Part shown: positions 40,298-47,990 of the stretch, piece after piece
Numbering within the stretch: the stretch's first letter is position 1
How the letters are laid out: every line of letters begins with the position of its first letter
Assembly: GCF_004005495.1 (NCBI RefSeq)
Contig: NZ_RZYA01000001.1
Coordinates: 744,001 to 808,000, forward strand
DNA length: 64,000 nucleotides
Direction: 5' to 3'
Origin: Streptomyces antnestii
Lineage (GTDB): Bacteria > Actinomycetota > Actinomycetes > Streptomycetales > Streptomycetaceae
Notes under the pieces: generated by a model
What the model was told of the DNA's origin: nothing
What the model saw: the letters and a program-made list of their open reading frames with translations, nothing else
Database searches by the model: none
Position numbers and translations under genes: made by a program

Positions 40298-41152
40298 ATG
40301 ACGCATCGCACGCACCTCCGCGACCTGGCCCTGTCCCTCCGTTCCCGGCATGTCGCAGGCCGCCCGCTCGTACTGCCCAACGCCTGGGACGCAGCGAGCG
40401 CCCGCATCGTCGCGGACGCCGGCGCCGCCGCCGTGGCCACCACCAGCGCCGGACTCGCCTGGGATCTCGGCGCGGCGGACGGGGACCGGCTCGGCAGGGA
40501 GGCGGCGCTCGCCGCCGTCGCCAGGATCGCCGCATCGGTGGAGCTCCCGGTGACCGCGGACATCGAGAGCGGATACGCCGACACGGCCGCGGGCGTCGCA
40601 GCCACCGTGCGGGCCGTCCTCGACGCGGGCGCGGTCGGCGTCAACATCGAGGACTCCTCGCACGACGCGCACGACGCGCACGGTCCGCTGCGGTCCGCCG
40701 AGGCGCAGGCGGAGCGGATCGCGGCGGCCCGTGCGGCGGCCGACGCGGAGGGAGTGCCGCTGTTCGTGAACGCCCGTGTCGACACGTATCTCGCGGGCGT
40801 GGGGGAGCCGGGGGACCGCGTCGCCCTGACGCTGGAGCGGGCCGCGCGCTATCTCGCGGCGGGAGCGGACGGGATCTTCGTGCCCGGGGCCGTCGACCCG
40901 GTGACCGTGAAGGCGCTCGTGGCGGGTGTCGACGCGCCGCTCAACGTGATGGCCTGGCCCGGGGCGCCGTCCGTGGCCGAGTTCGCCGCCCTCGGTGTGG
41001 CCCGGATCAGTGTCGGCGCGGGCATCGCCCAGGCCGTGCACGCCCTCGTCCGCCGGGCGGCGAGGGAGCTGCTCACCGACGGAACGTACGGGAGCCTGGC
41101 CGGCGGGCTCGACTACGGCGAGCTCAACAACCTGTTCGGCGGCGGGCGTTGA
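40298..41152 (+). CDS. Isocitrate lyase / PEP mutase superfamily enzyme
   Basis: A 284-residue TIM-barrel enzyme that breaks or forms C-C or P-C bonds next to a carboxylate. Conserved segments are LVLPNAWDAASARIVADAGA, ATTSAGLAWDLGAADGD, VTADIESGYAD, VGVNIEDS and FVNARVDTYLAG. They place the Mg2+-binding Asp/Glu residues, while the lyase Cys motif KKCGH of isocitrate lyase is missing. The ATG at 40298 matches the family N-terminus. Substrate is uncertain; 2-methylisocitrate lyase-like or oxaloacetate decarboxylase-like roles are possible. Confidence 0.85.
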   Translation: MTHRTHLRDLALSLRSRHVAGRPLVLPNAWDAASARIVADAGAAAVATTSAGLAWDLGAADGDRLGREAALAAVARIAASVELPVTADIESGYADTAAGVAATVRAVLDAGAVGVNIEDSSHDAHDAHGPLRSAEAQAERIAAARAAADAEGVPLFVNARVDTYLAGVGEPGDRVALTLERAARYLAAGADGIFVPGAVDPVTVKALVAGVDAPLNVMAWPGAPSVAEFAALGVARISVGAGIAQAVHALVRRAARELLTDGTYGSLAGGLDYGELNNLFGGGR

Positions 41153-41167
41153 CCCTGGCCGCCATGT

Positions 41168-41584
41168 TCAGCTCACGTCGCGCATCAGCTCGGCGAGGTC
41201 GCGGTCCAGGTCCACGTACAGATGCTCGTCACCCACCGGCACCAGCGTCGCCGCGGTGCTGAGGAAGCGGCGCAGTTCGCCCGTCCGGATGTGCACGATC
41301 GCGGTGCCCTCGCAGGCGTGGAACTCCAGGACCGTCCGGTCGAAGCCGTACGGCCGCACCCGGACGTCGCCCGAGCCGGCCGGCTCGCGCACCCCGGCCG
41401 CGAGCAGCTCGCGGGCGAAGGTCCAGCTGACGTCGACGCCTTCGAGCGTGGCGGGCGCCGGGAACGACATGCGTACGGCGAAGGGGTCCCGCATGTCGTA
41501 CCGCAGCGTGGCGGGAATGGTCGACATCCGCGGCGCGGCGGCGACGAGACGTGCCTCTACGGCTTGCTCGATGACGGTGGACAA
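41168..41584 (-). CDS. SsgA-like sporulation/cell division regulator (SALP)
   Basis: A 138-residue protein of the SsgA family, which is found only in morphologically complex actinomycetes and controls septum placement and wall remodelling during sporulation. The family pattern is TLRYDMRDPFAVRMSFPAPA, VDVSWTFARELLAAGV and GSGDVRVRPYGFDRTVLEFH, with a final LVPVGDEHLYVDLDRDLAEL. The TTG at 41584 after AGGGAG gives the usual SALP length (about 130-145); longer frames extend into non-coding-looking sequence. Which SALP it is cannot be decided. Confidence 0.88.
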   Translation of the reverse strand: MSTVIEQAVEARLVAAAPRMSTIPATLRYDMRDPFAVRMSFPAPATLEGVDVSWTFARELLAAGVREPAGSGDVRVRPYGFDRTVLEFHACEGTAIVHIRTGELRRFLSTAATLVPVGDEHLYVDLDRDLAELMRDVS

Positions 41585-41892
41585 CGCCTGCTCCCTTGTG
41601 ACGGCTGGACGGACGGCGGATCGGCGGCGGATGGCGGCGGATCGGGCGGTGGGTGGGCCCTCCACGTGAGCGAGCGCGACTCCCCCCACTTGATGAGACG
41701 GCGGAACGGGGGAATCCGTGCGCCGGATCGGGCGGGAAGGTGAGTGACGTCTGTCACCGGCCCGGATACCGGCCCGCATCCCGGCCGTGTTCCGGGAAGG
41801 TTCTGGAAAGTGTTCCGGTCGCCACGGTGATCGCGCACGAGGCGCGCGGGGCATCTGGACGGCGCCCGGGGAGTGGGCTAGCTTCGCCCGCC
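41585..41892. other. 308-bp divergent spacer between SALP and YCF48-like genes
   Basis: No gene is supported here. It holds short GGATCGGCGGC-type repeats near 41615-41650. GTGTTCCGG occurs twice (at about 41787 and 41811). A weak promoter-like pair, CTGGAC and TAGCTT with an 18-base gap, ends at about 41882, just before the rightward gene at 41893. None of these is strong enough to call alone. Confidence 0.4.
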
Positions 41893-42993
41893 ATGAGGGG
41901 CATGGGGAAGTCGAGAAGGATGGTGTCCATGGGGCTGGCCGGGGCGGCGCTCGCCCTCGCGTTCGGTCCGGCGGGTCCGGCGCGGGCCGACGGTGCGCGC
42001 GAGCACCAGGCGCAGGACCGCACGCCACGCTGGGAACCGCAGGACAGCGGCACGGGCGCGCGGTTCCGGGGCCTCGCCGCGGTGAGCCGGGGCACTGCCT
42101 GGGTGGCCGGGAGCAAGGGCACGGTGCTGCGCACCTCGGACGGCGGCGCCCACTGGCGGAACGTGTCGCCGCCGGGGGCGGGGGAGTTGGAGTTCCGCGA
42201 CATCGAGGCCTTCGACGGCCGGCGCGCGGTCGTCCTCGCGATCGGCGAGGGGGACGCCTCGCGGGTCCTGCGCACGGAGGACGGCGGGGCCACCTGGACG
42301 GAGTCGTTCCGTAACGCCGACCCGAAGGCGTTCTACGACTGCCTGACGTTCTTCGACCCGCGCCACGGCCTGGCGATGAGCGACCCCGTCGACGGCAGGT
42401 TCCGGATCCTGTCGACGCGGGACGGCGGACGTTCCTGGGACGTCCTGCCCGGCGACGGCATGCCCGCGGCGCAGGACGGCGAGGCGGGCTTCGCGGCGAG
42501 CGGCCAGTGCCTGGTCAGCTCGGGGCCGCACGACGTGTGGCTGGCCACCGGCGGGGGCGCACACGCGCGCGTGCTGCACTCCTCCGACCGGGGCCTGACC
42601 TGGCGGGCGAGCGACGCGACGATCCCGGCGGGCGACCCGGCGCGCGGCGTCTTCGGGCTCGCCTTCCGCGACCGCGCGCACGGCCTCGCGGTCGGCGGCG
42701 ACTACCGCGCGGACCAGGCGTCCGCGCAGGCCTCGGCGACGACGGCCGACGGCGGGCGCACCTGGACCCCGTCCGCCGCGCCCGTCCCCGCCTACCGCTC
42801 GGGCGTCACCTGGCTCCCGCACACCCGCGCCGGCGCCCTCGCGGTCGGCCCGACGGGAACGGACGTCACGAACGACGGCGGCCGCACCTGGCGCACCGTC
42901 GACACCGGCTCGTACGACACGGTGAGCTGCGCCCACGACGGAGCCTGCTGGGCCTCGGGGGAGACGGGACGGATCGCCCGGCTCGCACCGTGA
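41893..42993 (+). CDS. Secreted YCF48/BNR-repeat beta-propeller protein (366 aa)
   Basis: A signal peptide (residues 1-33, Ala-rich with cleavage after ARA) is followed by a chain of BNR/Asp-box repeats: VLRTSDGGAHWRNV, VLRTEDGGATWTES, ILSTRDGGRSWDVL, VLHSSDRGLTWRAS, TTADGGRTWTPS and VTNDGGRTWRTV. This makes a beta-propeller like the photosystem assembly factor YCF48 and sialidase families, but no catalytic residue set is recognised. The ATG at 41893 precedes a normal Sec signal. Homologues in Streptomyces are often labelled oxidoreductase without proof. Confidence 0.85.
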   Translation: MRGMGKSRRMVSMGLAGAALALAFGPAGPARADGAREHQAQDRTPRWEPQDSGTGARFRGLAAVSRGTAWVAGSKGTVLRTSDGGAHWRNVSPPGAGELEFRDIEAFDGRRAVVLAIGEGDASRVLRTEDGGATWTESFRNADPKAFYDCLTFFDPRHGLAMSDPVDGRFRILSTRDGGRSWDVLPGDGMPAAQDGEAGFAASGQCLVSSGPHDVWLATGGGAHARVLHSSDRGLTWRASDATIPAGDPARGVFGLAFRDRAHGLAVGGDYRADQASAQASATTADGGRTWTPSAAPVPAYRSGVTWLPHTRAGALAVGPTGTDVTNDGGRTWRTVDTGSYDTVSCAHDGACWASGETGRIARLAP

Positions 42994-43027
42994 CGCGGAC
43001 GGCCGGGACCGACCCGTACGTACGGTC

Positions 43028-43222
43028 CTAGGGCGTGTCCGGCGGATCATGGCCGGGGTCGCGACTCCCCAGCTACCGCTCGGAGGTGCCCCCACTCGCA
43101 CGGCACCTGGCCGCGTTGCCGAACCCGCCGGACAGCTCCGCTGTCAGGACGCTCCGGCGCCTTGCGATGCACCGCACCGGACGCCGCGACCTGTCCGACC
43201 CTGATCCGCCGGACAGCCCTAG
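43028..43222. mobile_element. MITE-like 195-bp element with 22-bp terminal inverted repeats
   Basis: The left end CTAGGGCGTGTCCGGCGG followed by ATCA (43028-43049) is the inverse of the right end TGATCCGCCGGACAGCCC followed by TAG (43202-43222), apart from one missing base. No transposase is encoded within 195 bp. CTAG at both ends could be a target duplication of the kind made by IS5-group elements. Sequences like GGCGTGTCCGGCGGATCA are, from memory, repeated in many Streptomyces genomes. The right end overlaps the stop codon of the YCII gene. Confidence 0.7.
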
Positions 43223-43518
43223 CCCGCCAACTGCTGCCGGAAGCGCTCCAGTTCGGGCGCCGTTTTCGTCGCGATGAACTCCGTGACGCGGTACGCGCAC
43301 ACCTCGCCGGTGACGAAGGGGTCGGCCGCCGTGATCTTCTCGATCTGCGCGCGGTCGTCCCCGACGGCGAGGATGATCCCGCCGTCGCGCGGGTTCTTAC
43401 GGCCCGACGCGATGAAGACACCGGCTTCGTACTGCTCGTCGAGCCAGGCGACGTGCGCCTCGAGAAGCGGGTCCACGCGCTCGACCGGGGCCGTGTAGGT
43501 CAGTTCGAGTACAAACAT
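43219..43518 (-). CDS. YCII-related protein (99 aa)
   Basis: A small alpha/beta protein, MFVLELTYTAPVERVDPLLE, then AHVAWLDEQYEAGVFIASGR and DDRAQIEKITAADPFVTG, which is the YCII fold. The conserved His (in EAHVAWL) and Asp (in AADPF) form the proposed active pair. Its stop TAG at 43219-43221 lies inside the terminal repeat of the MITE-like element, so the element's CTAG supplies or coincides with the last codon. It is divergent from endonuclease V. Confidence 0.85.
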   Translation of the reverse strand: MFVLELTYTAPVERVDPLLEAHVAWLDEQYEAGVFIASGRKNPRDGGIILAVGDDRAQIEKITAADPFVTGEVCAYRVTEFIATKTAPELERFRQQLAG

Positions 43519-43574
43519 GATCGCCAGGCTACCCGCGCCCCCCGCAGGCCCAGCCCTCTAGGGTGGGCGCCATC

Positions 43575-44282
43575 ATGAACGACCTTGAGAGCCTCGCCGA
43601 CCGGTGGCCCGCCGACGAGCGCGCGGCCCGCGCCGTCCAGGACGAACTGCGCGGCCGTGTCGTCCTCGACGAGCCGGGGCCCCGGCCCGGCACCGGCCTC
43701 GTCACCGGTGTCGACGTGGCCTACGACGACACGCGCGACCTCGTCGCCGCGGCGGCCGTCGTGCTCGACGCGGCGACCCTCGACGTGGTCGAGGAGTCCA
43801 CCGCCGTCGGCCGGATCTCCTTCCCGTACGTGCCCGGCCTGCTGGCGTTCCGCGAGATCCCGACGGTCGTCGCCGCCCTGGCGGGGCTCGCCGCCGGCCC
43901 CGGGCTCGTCGTCTGCGACGGGTACGGCCTCGCCCACCCGCGCCGCTTCGGCCTCGCCAGCCACCTCGGCGTCCTGACGGGGCTCCCGACGATCGGCGTC
44001 GCGAAGAACCCGTTCACCTTCGCGTACGAGGAGCCGGACGCGCCGCGCGGCAGCACGGCGCCCCTGCTCGACGGTGAGGAGGAGGTGGGCCGGGCCCTGC
44101 GCACCCGGGACGGCGTCAAACCCGTCTTCGTCTCCGTCGGCCACCGCACGAGCCTCGACACGGCGTGCGCCTGGACCCTGAACCTCACCCCGAAATACCG
44201 CCAGCCGGAGACGACCCGCAGGGCGGACGCCCTGTGCCGCCGAGCACTTGCCGAGGCGCAGGAGGGCGCCCCGCGCACGTAG
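43575..44282 (+). CDS. nfi: Endonuclease V (deoxyinosine-cleaving)
   Basis: A 235-residue nuclease that nicks DNA 3' to deoxyinosine during repair of deaminated bases. Conserved motifs are VTGVDVAYDDTRDLVAAAAV with the metal-binding Asp, YVPGLLAFREIPTV, then LVVCDGYGLAHPRRFGLASH and GLPTIGVAKNPF. These cover the catalytic Asp/Glu/Asp set and the wedge motif PYVPG. The length is typical. The ATG at 43575 is chosen; a GTG four codons earlier is possible. Confidence 0.93.
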   Translation: MNDLESLADRWPADERAARAVQDELRGRVVLDEPGPRPGTGLVTGVDVAYDDTRDLVAAAAVVLDAATLDVVEESTAVGRISFPYVPGLLAFREIPTVVAALAGLAAGPGLVVCDGYGLAHPRRFGLASHLGVLTGLPTIGVAKNPFTFAYEEPDAPRGSTAPLLDGEEEVGRALRTRDGVKPVFVSVGHRTSLDTACAWTLNLTPKYRQPETTRRADALCRRALAEAQEGAPRT

Positions 44283-44289
44283 GGGCCAC

Positions 44290-45582
44290 CTACCTCCTCG
44301 CGGCCACCCGGAACCCGATCCCCGCGGCGCGCAGCCGCTCCGTCAGCGCGTCGCCCATCGCCACCGCCGTCGTGACCTGGCCCGATGTCGCCGGCAGGTC
44401 GTCCAGGGCCAGGCACATCGCGGACTCGCCGAGCATCTTCGCCGTCTCGTCGTACCCGGGGTCCCCGCCCGAGACCTCCGTGAACACGCGGTGGCCGCCG
44501 CCCTCGCCGACGAAGCGCACCGAGAACCAGCTCTTCGCCCGGCGTGCCTCGTCCGGGCCGTCGCCCGGCCGGAGCCGGCCCGACAACCAGTGGCGCGCGG
44601 GCGGCAGTTGGGCCGCCGCGAACAGTGCCCCCGCCGCCGCGACGCCGCCCGCCGCGACGGGAAGGTGCCGGACCGCCGCGTAGTGCCGGTAGCGGAAGTC
44701 GGGGCCGTAGCGCTCCAGCGTCCGCGCGGACCGCTGCACGATCTGCGGGTCGATCGTGGGGAGCGGCAGCGCCCACGCGCCGACCTCCTTGGCGTAGCGG
44801 GGCGCGCCCGTCGGCGCGTACGCCCTGCGGCCCACGAGGCGGGGCTGGTGCCGTCGGCGGTCCTGCTGCGCGGCCAGCATCTGGCGCCCCCGTGCGAACT
44901 GGTTGAGCGCGGACGCGAACGTGCCGCCCGAGAACGTCGCGTTCGACCGCACGAACCCGTCGATCCGCAGCGGCACCCCCTCCGGGAGCTGCCCCACGGT
45001 GAAGTGCACGCCCAGGTCGTGCGGGATCGAGTCGAAGCCGCACGCGTGGACGAGCCGCGCCCCGGTCTCCCGCGCGCGGGCGTCGTGCCGCACATAGGTG
45101 ACGTCGACGAACTCCGGCTCACCGGTGAGGTCCGCGTAGTCGGTGCCCGACTCGGCACAGGCGGCCACCAGTTCCTGGCCGTAGGTGAGGTAAGGGCCGA
45201 CGGTCGTGGCCACCACGCGCGCGCGTGCCGCGAGAGCGCGCAGCGACGCGGGGTCGGCGACGTCCGCGCGGACCAGCGGCAGCACGGCGCAGGCGGGGTC
45301 GATCGCGGTGAGGCGTTCGCGCAGCCGCTCCAGCTTGGCCGTGTCGCGCCCGGCGATCGCCCAGCGCAGGCCCTCGGGCGCGTGCGCCGCCAGATACTCG
45401 GCGGTGAGCGCGCCGACGAACCCGGTCGCCCCGAAGAGCACGATGTCGAAGTCCCGGCCCGTCTTGTCGGGCCTGTCACGCTTGTCCCGCGCCTCGCCCC
45501 GCACGATGTCCCGCCCCTCGCCCGGCCCGTCGTCCCGCCCGTGGCCCTGTCCGTGCTCCGGTCCGCTGTCCTGCCTGGTCAT
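44290..45582 (-). CDS. Saccharopine dehydrogenase-like / trans-acting enoyl reductase family
   Basis: A 430-residue protein. After a hydrophilic, charged N-terminal tail of about 42 residues comes a Rossmann fold, DFDIVLFGATGFVGALTAEY (about 44-63), then VVATTVGPYLTYGQELVAAC, TDYADLTGEPEFV and HACGFDSIPHDLG. This matches the family that includes mycobacterial trans-acting enoyl reductase and saccharopine dehydrogenase-like proteins. A hydrophobic stretch near AAGGVAAAGALFAAAQLP suggests membrane association. The reaction in Streptomyces is unknown; lipid reduction is one inference. Confidence 0.85.
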   Translation of the reverse strand: MTRQDSGPEHGQGHGRDDGPGEGRDIVRGEARDKRDRPDKTGRDFDIVLFGATGFVGALTAEYLAAHAPEGLRWAIAGRDTAKLERLRERLTAIDPACAVLPLVRADVADPASLRALAARARVVATTVGPYLTYGQELVAACAESGTDYADLTGEPEFVDVTYVRHDARARETGARLVHACGFDSIPHDLGVHFTVGQLPEGVPLRIDGFVRSNATFSGGTFASALNQFARGRQMLAAQQDRRRHQPRLVGRRAYAPTGAPRYAKEVGAWALPLPTIDPQIVQRSARTLERYGPDFRYRHYAAVRHLPVAAGGVAAAGALFAAAQLPPARHWLSGRLRPGDGPDEARRAKSWFSVRFVGEGGGHRVFTEVSGGDPGYDETAKMLGESAMCLALDDLPATSGQVTTAVAMGDALTERLRAAGIGFRVAARR

Positions 45583-45724
45583 GACACCCCTCAGCCCTGT
45601 GTCCCGCGCCGTTGCCGGTGGCCGAGGCTAGCGTGGGGAGCGCGCGGAGGTTCAGGGGCCCCGCCTCCTCGGCGTCGACAACCGCAACGTTCGCGTGCGA
45701 CCCCGAAGCCCGGCGTCGTAAATT

Positions 45725-45738
45725 ACTAAGCGCTTGCT
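45725..45738. promoter_or_regulatory. KstR2-like palindrome before acyl-CoA cluster
   Basis: ACTAAGCGCTTGCT fits the published KstR2 consensus (A-n-CAAG-nn-CTTG-n-T) except for one base. Its core AAGCGCTT is a perfect palindrome. It lies 80-93 bp before the CoA transferase start. A TetR-type repressor is therefore likely, but its identity in this organism is not known. Confidence 0.5.
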
Positions 45739-45757
45739 CGTCAGGGGTTGTGCTCAG

Positions 45758-45771
45758 TGGAACACGTTCTT
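45758..45771. promoter_or_regulatory. KstR-like palindrome before acyl-CoA cluster
   Basis: TGGAACACGTTCTT agrees with the KstR consensus (T-nn-AAC-nn-GTT-nn-A) at all but the last base and contains the perfect palindrome GAACACGTTC. It lies 20 bp after the KstR2-like site and about 47 bp before the next start. Confidence 0.5.
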
Positions 45772-45817
45772 AGCATCGCTGGTGTTACATCAGTTGTGTC
45801 ACAGTGCTGGGGGCTCG

Positions 45818-46954
45818 ATGGCAGTGGCAGGGATGACGGACAGCGGCCCGCTCGCCGGGGTGCGCGTGGTCGAACTGGCGGGCATCGGCCCGGGTCCGTT
45901 CGCCGCGATGCTCCTCGCCGACCTGGGCGCCGACGTCGTGCGCGTGGACCGCCCCGGAGGCGCCGGGCTCGGGATCGACCCCGCGTACGACATCACCAAC
46001 CGCAACAAGCGCTCCGTGATCGTCGACCTCAAGGCGGCGGACGGCCCCGCGCGCGTCCTCGACCTCGTCGACAAGGCGGACGTCCTCATCGAGGGCTACC
46101 GGCCAGGGGTCGCCGAGCGCCTGGGCGTCGGCCCCGACGCCTGCCACGCCCGCAATCCGCGGCTCGTCTACGGACGTATGACCGGCTGGGGCCAGGAGGG
46201 CCCCCTCGCACAGCGCGCCGGGCACGACATCGCGTACATCGCGCTCACCGGCACCCTCGGCATGATCGGCAGGCCCGAAGAGCCGCCGACCGTCCCGGCG
46301 AACCTCGTCGGCGACTACGCGGGCGGCTCGCTCTACCTCGTCGTCGGCATCCTCGCCGCCCTCCACCACGCGCGCGACACCGGCGCGGGCCAGGTCGTGG
46401 ACGCCGCGATCGTCGACGGCGCCGCGCACCTCGCGTCGATGATCCACGGCATGCTCGCGGCCGGCGGCTGGCAGGACCGGCGCGGCAGCAACCTCCTCGA
46501 CGGCGGCTGTCCCTTCTACGGCACGTACGAGACGTCGGACGGCCGGCACATGGCGGTCGGCGCCCTGGAGCAGCATTTCTACGACGAGTTCGTCCGGCTC
46601 CTCGGCATCGAGGGCGCCGTGCCCGAGCGCCACGACCTCACCCGGTGGGGCGAGCTGCGCGAGGCCGTGGCCGCCCGCTTCAAGGCCCGTACCCGCGAGG
46701 AGTGGACCGCCGTCTTCGAGGGGTCCGACGCGTGCGTGGCGCCGGTCCTCTCCCTGCGCGAGGCGCCCGGCCACCCCCACCTGGCCGCCCGCGGCACCTT
46801 CACCGACCACGGCGGCATCACCCAGCCGGCCCCCGCACCCCGCTTCTCCGCGACACCCACCGCCGTTCGGACGGGCCCCGCGCAGCCGGGCGCCGACACC
46901 GCGGCCGTGGCACGCGACTGGGACGTACCGAGCCTGACGAAGGAAGAGAACTGA
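45818..46954 (+). CDS. CaiB/BaiF CoA transferase (alpha-methylacyl-CoA racemase-like)
   Basis: A 378-residue class III CoA-transferase fold protein: GVRVVELAGIGPGPFAAMLL, DLGADVVRVDRPGG, NRNKRSVIVDLKAADG, DVLIEGYRPGVAERLGVG and a typical YGRMTGWGQEGPLAQRAGHD with the conserved catalytic Asp. The Met/His-containing YIALTGTLGMIGR loop favours alpha-methylacyl-CoA racemase over CoA transfer. Racemases convert 2R-methyl-branched acyl-CoAs to the S form for beta-oxidation, including sterol side chains. The stop overlaps the next start (TGATG). The ATG at 45818 or 45833 may be used. Two operator-like palindromes stand upstream. Confidence 0.88.
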   Translation: MAVAGMTDSGPLAGVRVVELAGIGPGPFAAMLLADLGADVVRVDRPGGAGLGIDPAYDITNRNKRSVIVDLKAADGPARVLDLVDKADVLIEGYRPGVAERLGVGPDACHARNPRLVYGRMTGWGQEGPLAQRAGHDIAYIALTGTLGMIGRPEEPPTVPANLVGDYAGGSLYLVVGILAALHHARDTGAGQVVDAAIVDGAAHLASMIHGMLAAGGWQDRRGSNLLDGGCPFYGTYETSDGRHMAVGALEQHFYDEFVRLLGIEGAVPERHDLTRWGELREAVAARFKARTREEWTAVFEGSDACVAPVLSLREAPGHPHLAARGTFTDHGGITQPAPAPRFSATPTAVRTGPAQPGADTAAVARDWDVPSLTKEEN

Positions 46955-47979
46955 TGGAGCTGTCCGCACCCCTCGCCTACGCAGCCGACCCCCGGCAGGC
47001 CGCCGACGACGCCGCCGCGCTCGAGTCGGCGGGACTCGACGCCGTCTGGGTCGCCGAGGCGTACGGCTTCGACTCGCCCACGATCATGGGCTACCTCGCG
47101 GCACGCACCGAGCGTATGAAGATCGGCGCCGCGATCCTCAACGTCTACTCGCGCACCCCCGCCCTCATCGCGCAGACCGCCGCCGGGCTCGACGCGATCT
47201 CCGGTGGCCGCGCCGTCATCGGCCTGGGCGCCTCGGGCCCGCAGGTGGTCGAGGGCTGGCACGGCAAGGCGTACGACAAGCCGCTGGGCCGTACGCGCGA
47301 GACCATCGAGCTGACCCGCCGCATCCTGCGCCGCGAGGTCATCGACCACCACGGCATCACGGACATGCCGCTGCCCCCGGAGAAGGGCGGCAGGCTCGGC
47401 AAGCCCCTGAAGATCCTCGCCAAGCCGGTGCGCCCCGAAGTCCCGCTGTACGTCGCCTCGCTGGGCCCGGCGAACGTCCGGATGACCGCCGAGATCGCCG
47501 ACGGCTGGCTGCCCACCCTCTTCCTCCCGGAGAAGGCGCAGCAGGTGTGGGGCACCCCGCTCGCCGAGGGCGCAGCCGAGCGCGCCCCCGAGCTCGGACC
47601 GCTCCAGATCGTCGCGGGCGGCCTGCTCGCCATCGGCGAGGACGCGGCCGCCGCCCGTGACCTCGCCCGCCCCAACATCGCCCTCTACGTGGGCGGCATG
47701 GGCGCCGTCGGCAAGAACTTCTACAACGACCTCGCCGTGGCCTACGGCTACGAGAAGGAGGCCAGGCTCATCCAGGAGCTCTACCTCTCGGGGAAGAAGA
47801 AGGAGGCGGAGGCCGCGGTGCCGGACGAGTTCTGCGAGCTCATGAGCCTGTGCGGACCCGAGAGCTACGTACGCGAGCGTGTCGAGGCCTTCCGCGCGGC
47901 GGGCGTCACCATGCTGAACGTCATCCCGGTCGGCCCGGAGCCGGCCCGCCTCGTCGAGACCGTCAAGAACTGGCTGTAG
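46954..47979 (+). CDS. LLM-class F420-dependent oxidoreductase
   Basis: A 341-residue bacterial luciferase-like barrel. The sequence ELSAPLAYAADPRQAADDAA, then VAEAYGFDSPTIMGYLAART, and GGRAVIGLGASGPQVVEGWH, is typical of actinobacterial LLM enzymes that use F420 rather than FMN. The ATG overlaps the preceding stop, so it is coupled to the CoA transferase/racemase. It probably oxidises or reduces an acyl-CoA-linked intermediate of the same route. Confidence 0.85.
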   Translation: MELSAPLAYAADPRQAADDAAALESAGLDAVWVAEAYGFDSPTIMGYLAARTERMKIGAAILNVYSRTPALIAQTAAGLDAISGGRAVIGLGASGPQVVEGWHGKAYDKPLGRTRETIELTRRILRREVIDHHGITDMPLPPEKGGRLGKPLKILAKPVRPEVPLYVASLGPANVRMTAEIADGWLPTLFLPEKAQQVWGTPLAEGAAERAPELGPLQIVAGGLLAIGEDAAAARDLARPNIALYVGGMGAVGKNFYNDLAVAYGYEKEARLIQELYLSGKKKEAEAAVPDEFCELMSLCGPESYVRERVEAFRAAGVTMLNVIPVGPEPARLVETVKNWL

Positions 47980-47990
47980 GGGACCCGCAG

